Assembly: GCA_033065855.1 (NCBI GenBank) | Contig: JAVXUO010002717.1 | Location: forward strand, 434,001-498,000 | Direction of reading: 5' to 3' | Length of the DNA stretch: 64,000 nucleotides | Source: Escallonia rubra | Lineage: Eukaryota > Streptophyta > Magnoliopsida > Escalloniales > Escalloniaceae | Part shown: positions 57,344 to 64,000 of the stretch, piece by piece | Numbering within the stretch: the stretch's first letter is position 1 | Layout of the letters: every line of letters starts with the position of its first letter | Translations under genes and position numbers: made by a program | The notes under the pieces: model-generated | What the model was told of the DNA's origin: nothing | Database searches by the model: none | The model's input: only the letters and a program-made list of their open reading frames with translations

Positions 57344-57454
57344 TCGACAGTTCAGGTGTCCAAGGAGAGGATTTACTACGTGGGAGTAGAAAAGACCAAG
57401 ATAGTCAAATTTCTATAGCTTAATTTATTAGTTGTTTGAGCAAGTAAGCACCCC

Positions 57455-57739
57455 ATTGTAAACAGTGGCGGAGCCAGAAACTTAGTTCAAAGACGTGGGC
57501 ACTTAATAGCCAAAAATTTTTGCTTAAAATACCTTCGTCAGTGAGTTAAACCTAACAAACTGATGAACGTGATTCAAAGGGGCAAGAAACAAAAACTCCA
57601 ATTCGACAATTCGAACTTCCGAGTTCGTCAGGTTGTCAGTATATTTAACTTGTTCACGAAAGCTCCAAATTCTCAAACCCTAATTGCAAAATTCAGTGCC
57701 CACCTGTGCCCCCCCATTCCCTCCGCCCCTGATTGTAAA
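57455..57739. mobile_element. Short hAT element (269 bp) with perfect TSD
   Basis: The element is 57463-57731. Its left end is CAGTGGCGGAGCCAGAAAC; its right end, reversed, is CAGGGGCGGAGGGAATGG. ATTGTAAA flanks it on both sides (57455-57462 and 57732-57739). The ends match those of the hAT elements at 55105 and 57743, so it is a short non-autonomous member of that family. The open frame 57563-57805 crosses its right end and is not a gene. Confidence 0.9.
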
Positions 57740-58357
57740 GAGCAGGGGCAGAGCCCAAGCATGACCAGGGGGGGGCCACCCCCCCCCCCCCCACCCCACG
57801 CCTAAAGTTTGAGAATTTTTTTTTAGTTGTTTTAAATAATATGTAGTTATGTTTACAATATTTACTAAAATGCTACCATTTTAATTATTTAATGTATTGG
57901 ATTTCATTTTGTAATGTTTTTTTACTTTTTGTGCCATCAGCTGTCGTAGTCTTTATCTTTCTCGTTCCTTTGTCCATCTTCATTCTTCCAAACTCTAAAT
58001 CTCTAGATTTTAAAGGAAACACTAATATATCAAGGTTAGTTCATTTTTTAATTTAAATTCTTATAATATGTTAACTTATACGCGACTATTGTCATCATAC
58101 AATTGATATCGCACTAATAATACATATATACAATAAGAGTAAAGTTTCTAGTTTGTTTTTGACTAACTTTATAAGTTAAATAAATCACTATAAATAGTTA
58201 GATTATATGATTATTAGTCAAATTGAGCAATCTATTTTGTATTTAACGTATTCGATCAATCGTGATGCTAATTTTTTATGCTAGCCGTTAATTTGTTTTT
58301 ATAACATTTTGCACCCCCCCCCCAGTTAGACTTCCTGGATCCGCCCCTGGTAAAGAG
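57735..58357. mobile_element. hAT element (607 bp) with perfect TSD
   Basis: The element is 57743-58349. Its left end is CAGGGGCAGAGCCCAAGC; its right end, reversed, is CAGGGGCGGATCCAGGAAG. GTAAAGAG flanks it on both sides (57735-57742, 58350-58357). G and C runs (57768-57791 and 58315-58323) lie just inside the ends, as in its relatives. Its left target duplication overlaps by five bases the right target duplication of the neighbouring 269-bp element. No transposase text is readable. Confidence 0.9.
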
Positions 58358-59990
58358 TCCCCCGGTAGAATATCATGTCATTGCAAGATTACTGTACTTG
58401 TAGAGCAATGTGGCTAAAATCGTGTGAAGTCACATGAATGACAACTTCCAACCGAAGCTGAATTAAGGAACAGTTCAACTTTATTACGTACTATTTCGGA
58501 TACTAAACTTCAAGCCTGACTCGTCAAGCTTTGCACCGACAACGAACTGTATCTCAGGGACGATACGATACAGTGGTAATTTTCTCCTTCTTATTTCTCT
58601 TTTCAAACCAAGCTTATGATTTGGACAGTCAAGTGTTTATGACCATTCCAAAGTCAGCAAGTAGCATCATTCTGAATTACAGCAGCTCGTGGACCACCAG
58701 GATTGTAAGACTGACTAGGTTTTCCATGACTACGATTATTTGAATGGTTCTTGTCGGACCTAGTGTGATTGTGATGATTTTAAACTCAGTACTAGTATGC
58801 CGCCTAGAGGAACGTAGCTGATGCACCAGATTCACACTCATCTTTCCTTCTTGAACACATATAAATAAGTCAGTGCTTCACTCCCCAAAGGCTCGTTCTA
58901 GGCATTACATGCGGTTTTCAAGTGACTCCCTCGGGGCTCCTTCGTGAGCTAGCATTCTATGTTCGCCAAATCCCCTTCTGATAAGCGGCCTTTTGGTTAG
59001 TAGTGTCTTTAACATTGAGCTTAGAAGGCTCTTCTGCGGAGCAACGTCTAAATCTTCGAGGCTTGAGGCTAAGTTCTCTTTTTCATCTCCTAGAGTAATT
59101 ATCGATCAAAGTCTCAATGAAGATGTTATCAAATTGCAATCCAATGATATTATATAGGCATGGGTTGCAATAAATTATATGCAACAATAATCCAAGAAAA
59201 ATGATTTTTTAGGCGGTTAAAGGCGTATCAGTTCCCTTTGGACAGACCAACTAACATACAATATAAACGTCCCACAAGCCATTTAGTAAGAATGACTTTT
59301 TGGAGTGTTATCAACTTTAGGCAAGTAGAACTCCTTTAGAGTTGATAAAAAGATAATCTTCACCAATTGCCACAAACCTTCAAAATTGACTCACAATAAC
59401 CCTCCTCGGGCAAATGATAAAACCTTAGAGAAGCAAAGGTCCCAAAATCCTTATTGGAGTCTGCTACAAATAGATAGCTTATCAACTTGACTACTGCCAC
59501 GTATGTCAACTTTCAGGGCCTCCAACCAACACAAGTAACTTTATAGCCACAAATTGTACTTATTTAATCAATTAATTTTCTTCATTGACCCATTTAATTG
59601 TATTCCCGCCTTCCTTAATTAATCAATTATATTTGATTTGTGCGTTTATTCAAGAATATGATTCATATTTTATAAGTTTTTCATTCCACTCCATGAGAGA
59701 AAGAGAGAAGGACGGTAGAAAGTAGATCATGAGAGAGAGAGAAAAATGGATGGGCAGAAAATTAAATGTGAAGAGAGAAGTAGAATAAAAAAAAATGTGT
59801 AAGAAGGAAAGGGTAAACACGAAAAAATATATATATATAGTATTTCTTAATTTAGAAAGTCATCAATTTTTTTGGAACAGTGTAAAAAGAAAATATAATC
59901 AATTTTTTTGAAACAAATAGTATTTATATGTTGATAACAAGCTTATGGCAATGCCAATAAGAGAGGAACACAACCTGGGTTATAAATAAT
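58358..59990. other. Intergenic DNA, no gene recognised
   Basis: AT-rich, with an (AT)n run at about 59827-59838 and purine-rich 'gagagaaagagagaa' text near 59700-59780. Nothing else is seen. Confidence 0.35.
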
Positions 59991-60060
59991 ACTCCCTCTG
60001 TCCCAAATTAATTAATCATATTTTGATTATATAAAAACTTTAAGAGTCAACCCGTTAACA
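59990..60060. mobile_element. Possible Stowaway MITE end
   Basis: TA followed by CTCCCTCTGTCCCAAATTAA (from 59992) is the terminal sequence of plant Stowaway (Tc1/mariner) MITEs. The opposite end was not found within 500 bases on either side, so this is at most a truncated copy. Confidence 0.45.
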
Positions 60061-60061
60061 G

Positions 60062-60737
60062 TAACATTTAGACGAGGATTGTCGGCACGCCAACTAAATG
60101 AAGCTAAACAATAATGCACCATTGGCCACACAATCTTGCTTTTTAAGTTGCAAGACTTCAAGCCATTCTGATCCTAACTCCATGACCAACCGTCATGTTG
60201 TTCAAACTTGCCATTTCTTGGAACTTTGGTTTCCGGTTGCCTGAAGAGAGATGAGTAACTGGTCAGACTAAACACAAACTCGATTTCTTTTTTAGAATGG
60301 ACTAAAAGCGAAGAGAGCTCCCATGGGACGGTAGTTTCGTCCACTTAACTTGAAAAGCTTAATGCTGCTCCGGCAAAAGTCCCTATTGCTTCGTCAATAG
60401 TAGTTACAAACAGGGAAATAAGTAACATCGTTTGCCCAACAACTGTCACTGCAAGAGACGAGAGACAAGACTAGAACACCATATACATAACTCGGAAAAA
60501 CAACATCAACATAGGGTACCAATCAGTGCAAACGCAGACATGTAAAACATGGAATACCAAATTTCAGTTAAGCGTCACCAAAATCTTATTAACTAGCTTG
60601 CTCGTTGGCCAATACAATCCCACTACTAAGCGCAAAGTCTCTCTTCTGACGGCTAAATTTGAAGTTCAAACTAAGAAAAACTTCACAAATCCTCATCCCA
60701 TCTTTCTCTGTTCCCGTCTTCCCAAATTTTTGGAGAA
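60062..60737. other. Intergenic DNA and cyclophilin 3' UTR
   Basis: The 3' UTR of the - strand gene probably covers the last 200 bases or so. Open frames at 60526-60904 on the + strand overlap the gene and are shadows. Confidence 0.4.
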
Positions 60738-61262
60738 TCAGCTCTCGGATATCTGACCACAATCTTCAATCACAACTGGGGATGAAGTATTCCCGCCCCC
60801 CGACCCTACTTTCTCCATCTCCTTCACCACACTATATCCATCGACTACCTTTCCAAACACCACATGCTTCCCATCGAGCCACGATGTTTTCTCGGTACAG
60901 ATAAAGAACTGGGACCCATTAGTATTTGCTCCAGCATTAGCCATTGAAAGAATACCAGGCCCTGTGTGTTTTAGCTTGAAGTTTTCATCCTCAAACTTAG
61001 CTCCATAAATTGATTCGCCGCCTGTGCCATTACCCCTCGTGAAATCACCTCCCTGACACATAAAATTGGGGATTATGCGGTGAAAAACAGATCCTTTGTA
61101 GTGCAGTGGCTTCCCAGACATTCCGATCCCTTTCTCCCCGGTGCAGAGGGCACGGAAGTTTTCAGCAGTTTTAGGGGTGACATCCGCAAAGAGCTCCATG
61201 ACAACTCGGCCAGCTTTACTCTTTCCAATCAATACATCAAAGAAAACCTTCGGATTCTTCAT
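60738..61262 (-). CDS. Peptidyl-prolyl cis-trans isomerase, cytosolic cyclophilin
   Basis: A single-domain cyclophilin of 174 residues that speeds proline isomerisation and would bind cyclosporin A. It matches the plant CYP18/CYP19 class in length, with no signal peptide. Catalytic and ligand residues are all present: H61-R62 in '[16 protein letters not shown]', F67, Q70, Q118 and F120 in '[12 protein letters not shown]', and W128, L129, H133 in '[11 protein letters not shown]'. Residues 47-54 (GMSGKPLH region) are the plant divergent loop, and C40 and C168 are the conserved redox cysteines. The start was set at the ATG giving [10 protein letters not shown]. The frame is open 21 codons further upstream, but that part lies in the intron/UTR. 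The coding part is one exon, preceded by a 5' UTR intron. No lesion is seen. Which paralogue it is cannot be told here. Confidence 0.96.
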   Translation of the reverse strand: MKNPKVFFDVLIGKSKAGRVVMELFADVTPKTAENFRALCTGEKGIGMSGKPLHYKGSVFHRIIPNFMCQGGDFTRGNGTGGESIYGAKFEDENFKLKHTGPGILSMANAGANTNGSQFFICTEKTSWLDGKHVVFGKVVDGYSVVKEMEKVGSGGGNTSSPVVIEDCGQISES

Positions 61263-61286
61263 TTCAGAAGTCAAAATCTGAAAAGT

Positions 61287-62341
61287 CTGCAAAAATGCAG
61301 GAATATTATGCTGAGGGCATCCCAATCAACAGAAGACCAGCACCAGAAAGTAATTTATGTTCCTATCAAGACTTGTAACTGAAAATGATAGATTAGCCAA
61401 AAAATTTGCAAAAATATCAATCTAATGGAAATCTATGTATCTCTTTACCCCTCATATCCAAAGCTTTGAACTGATCTCACTTGTAAGATCCCCTATAAAC
61501 TTCCGCACATTCAAAAGAACATACACTGGAATAGTAAAACGCCATAAACTTAACAAATTAGTCATTTACAATCAGGGTAGGGGGACAATTTCTTCATCAA
61601 ACTTTTCACAGGACAACATTCATAGAAATGTTCTTATTACGGTACATAATATATATATCTCTTGACCCTTCACCTCAAAAGCACCAAACAGATCTCACTT
61701 ATAAGATCGACTATAATTTTCCAAAGATTCAAAAGAAATATACACTGGAATGAGCAAAAAGAACACAAATCTAACCAATTAGTCATCAACAATCAGAATA
61801 GGGGGACAATTTCTACATCAAACTTTTGATAGTATAAGTTTCATAGAAATGTTCTTATTATGGTGCTGTATTCTTCAATTATCATGAAGAAAATTTTACC
61901 AACTATTATCCTCACAAAGACTTGCACGGTGTAAACAATCCAATCAGGGCCATAAAATTACCACACACGAACAAACCCTAACACTCCACCAAATCCAAAT
62001 GGGTGAGTTATCTCCAGACCAAGAAAACCCACGTCACAAAAATTAACCAACAAGACATGTAATCCCACAGGTGAGAAAGTGTTCATCCTACAATGCATCC
62101 TCCATTACATCAAAGAGGACACGAAATGCATGGATGATAACTTTTTTCTTGCACAATGTTTGAGCTCCAAAGGCGTTGGTAATTTGCCCAAAAAGCCTTC
62201 GATTTGTGCTACTCTTTCTAACTTTCTCTAACAATAACTAATACCCTCAAAGACCAAGAAAACAGACTAACCTTTGACTGATACAGTATAATCTTGTCAA
62301 ATATAGACGCAGAAGCACAGCAAACAGGAGAAAGGCTGTAC
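61287..62341 (-). other. 5' UTR intron of the cyclophilin gene
   Basis: On the - strand, an AAAAG/GTACAG donor at 62341 and a TTTTTGCAG acceptor ending at 61287 bound a T-rich intron of 1055 bp. It leaves 24 leader bases before the ATG at 61262. Leader introns of this kind often raise expression in plants. It contains a tandem duplication listed separately. The splice sites are predicted from sequence only. Confidence 0.7.
61439..61870. repeat. Diverged tandem duplication of about 215 bp inside the intron
   Basis: Copy one (about 61439-61650) and copy two (about 61660-61866) share phrases such as 'tacactggaat', 'agggggacaatttct' and 'catagaaatgttcttatta' in the same order and spacing, with many substitutions. 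Confidence 0.8.
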
Positions 62342-62418
62342 CTTTTAGGCGAGTCTTGATTTTTGGAGATGATTTCAGTGATAAGAGACGACTAGGGTTT
62401 TCGCTGTGACTATATATA
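62342..62418 (-). promoter_or_regulatory. Cyclophilin TATA box and leader exon
   Basis: On the - strand TATATATA lies at 62418-62411. The leader exon probably begins near 62385 and ends at the donor at 62342. It contains 'AAACCCTAG', a motif (AAACCCTA, telo-box) common in leaders of plant housekeeping genes. Confidence 0.6.
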
Positions 62419-63166
62419 TGCGGAGACGCGTAGGGGCAACTTTTGGGGATTTTACAAGGGTTTAGGGTTATAAAATGGGATTTAGGATTCTCTTTTGCAA
62501 ATGCACTATAATTTCGTCGTAAATTTTAATAACAGTGATAAATATTTTTAATAACAAAGAAATGTCACTAAAACTATTATAACACTATTACAGCAAAACA
62601 AAGTACTATCTAAAGTTTTTTTTTTTCTTTATAAGAAGATGAGAATAGTATTAACAGAAGCTCAGTGTGAGCATATTAAAGGAATTTGGTCACCATGACA
62701 TGCCACGGTTTTGCATAATAGTAGAAATAAAAAGTAGCGTTTTAAATAATACAACATCATCCCCAAAAGCTTTCCCAAAAAAGGAGGTGTCTATAACCGG
62801 TGGTATAGATCATGTTGCAACAAAACATCATGGAGTCAGTCTTGATGCACATCAATCCTGGCACGACAGTCAAAAGTTGCTAAAGATCTAGCCTTCCCAA
62901 GACTCATCGGCGAAACCCTGGTCATACTACAGTCGTGGAAATCTGTAGCAATATAGCAAAAGTCGTACAAAATGGATCCCAACTTGATCATAATATCTTC
63001 GGTGTTCGATATCTGTGAAAGTAGGAATGAGAAGTCAATGAATACTTGAATATGCAATAGGTTATGTGATAGGGCACATTTTGTCGCAAAAAGAAGTCCC
63101 TTGGCTAGAGTTGAATGTCGATCAGTAGCCGTGGTAGAAGATTGGTTTGTGTAAAGTTAGGGATTA
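62419..63166. other. Upstream flank of the cyclophilin gene
   Basis: AT-rich, with text such as 'tttcgtcgtaaattttaa' (62513) that faintly recalls CACTA subterminal repeats. No gene is recognised. Confidence 0.35.
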
Positions 63167-64000
63167 TGTTAGACCCCGAATATTTAATTCTGTTAAATTC
63201 GATTTAAAGAAAAGAAAATTATTTTTGTCTTTGAGAGTCTTTTCGTAATTTTTCCTCTTAGTGCATGAGCCTAAGAAATAATTCAGATTTTTCTTTTTTA
63301 AAAGGAGGATTATACTTTTGGTATTGTGACAATCCAATTTAAATTTGGACTTTAGTTTGACCAATTTATAAAGTTAGAAAATTTCGGGACGTAATTGGCA
63401 TATTGTAATTCTAATTATTTTAGAAGTATAATTATATTTCTTTTTAGGTTCCTAATATTTTACGTACAATATATTCTCTATGAGCCCTAAGAGTACAATA
63501 AACTTTAGAAGAGCTTTCAAAGAATATCTAGGAAGAGCCATCTTGAGATTTTGGTATCACTTTAAGGCAAGAGCTTATTTTTTATTTTGGGATTTAAGTT
63601 CATGGTAAGAACCACATGAATTATTGCGACTGATTGAGTCCAATTGAAATTTTGGATATTTTGATATTAGGACTTTTGGTATAATTTGATTTGAGGATCA
63701 AGACTTGAGATTAAAGCACGAAATCAAAAGTAAGGGTTTACGTTTTTGAAATCCGAATCAAGGTTGGACCAATCATTCTGTTTAGTAGTTTAATTCTTTA
63801 AATCTTTCTGTCTCGATTTCGGTGTCATAACTGTGCAGCGCCGGCAAGTTTCTGATTTCTATTGTTGTCACGGTTTCAAAGCCATTATCGTGCACCTTCA
63901 TTTGAAAATTTCAGATGTTTATTATTTTATCGATTTTGGTGCCACCACCGTGTGATTTTGGCTGAAATTGGCAACATCTTATTAGTACTGCGTTTGACAT
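63167..64000. mobile_element. Possible LTR start, truncated by the window end
   Basis: TGTTAGACCCCGAATATTT at 63167 resembles the start of plant gypsy LTRs. The following 830 bases have no coding text. The other end is outside the window. Confidence 0.3.

Noticed and set aside
61263..61325. 21-residue N-terminal extension of the cyclophilin
   Set aside because: It crosses a strong intron acceptor (TTTTTGCAG). Plant cytosolic cyclophilins start at the internal Met that gives 174 residues.

Overview
The window is nuclear DNA of a flowering plant, probably a eudicot. It holds a chloroplast-targeted Rubisco assembly factor, a plant group IX ERF regulator, a plant-type cyclophilin with a 5' UTR intron, and many plant transposon families. 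Only three genes look intact: RAF1 (25.4-26.7 kb, +), an ERF1B-like AP2/ERF factor (50.5-51.2 kb, +) and a cytosolic-type cyclophilin (60.7-62.4 kb, -). They are unrelated single genes that happen to be neighbours. Most of the rest is mobile-element DNA in various states of decay.

Region by region: 1-16.2 kb is a decayed Tat-lineage Ty3/gypsy retrotransposon. It has gag, protease, RT, two RNase H domains and integrase on the + strand. Downstream of pol it carries an antisense plant mobile domain (PMD) gene on the - strand. It is itself interrupted by two LTR-like insertions (5806-7428 and 10100-13845). 18.4-24.5 kb is a complete but dead Ty3/gypsy chromovirus with both LTRs, a tRNA-Met primer site, a chromodomain and a near-perfect target duplication. 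After RAF1 come a decayed second copy of part of RAF1 (about 27.8-28.2 kb) and a decayed sense-strand PMD-like gene (about 28.9-30.3 kb).

30.7-35.5 kb is a non-autonomous CACTA transposon with perfect TSD. Inside it is a roughly 0.5-kb-armed inverted repeat flanked by mirror-image AT-rich repeat arrays. 37.6-38.4 kb is a hAT-like element. 39-44 kb is a dead L1-type LINE. 44.5-45.6 kb is a MULE with about 200-bp TIRs and a 9-bp TSD. 52.3-53.9 kb is a PIF/Harbinger-type element carrying a piece of a HAESA-like LRR receptor kinase gene. 55.1-58.4 kb holds three related hAT elements, two of them inserted three bases apart so that their target duplications overlap. Between them lie scrambled Ty1/copia fragments and a 37-bp triplicated repeat.

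The main leads for a second look are the antisense PMD gene within the Tat element and its unlinked sense-strand relative, the RAF1 segment duplication, the hairpin CACTA element, and the overlapping-TSD hAT pair. No tRNA, rRNA, snoRNA or CRISPR locus was recognised. All domain calls come from reading translations by eye. No alignments or database searches were run, and boundaries of decayed elements are approximate.
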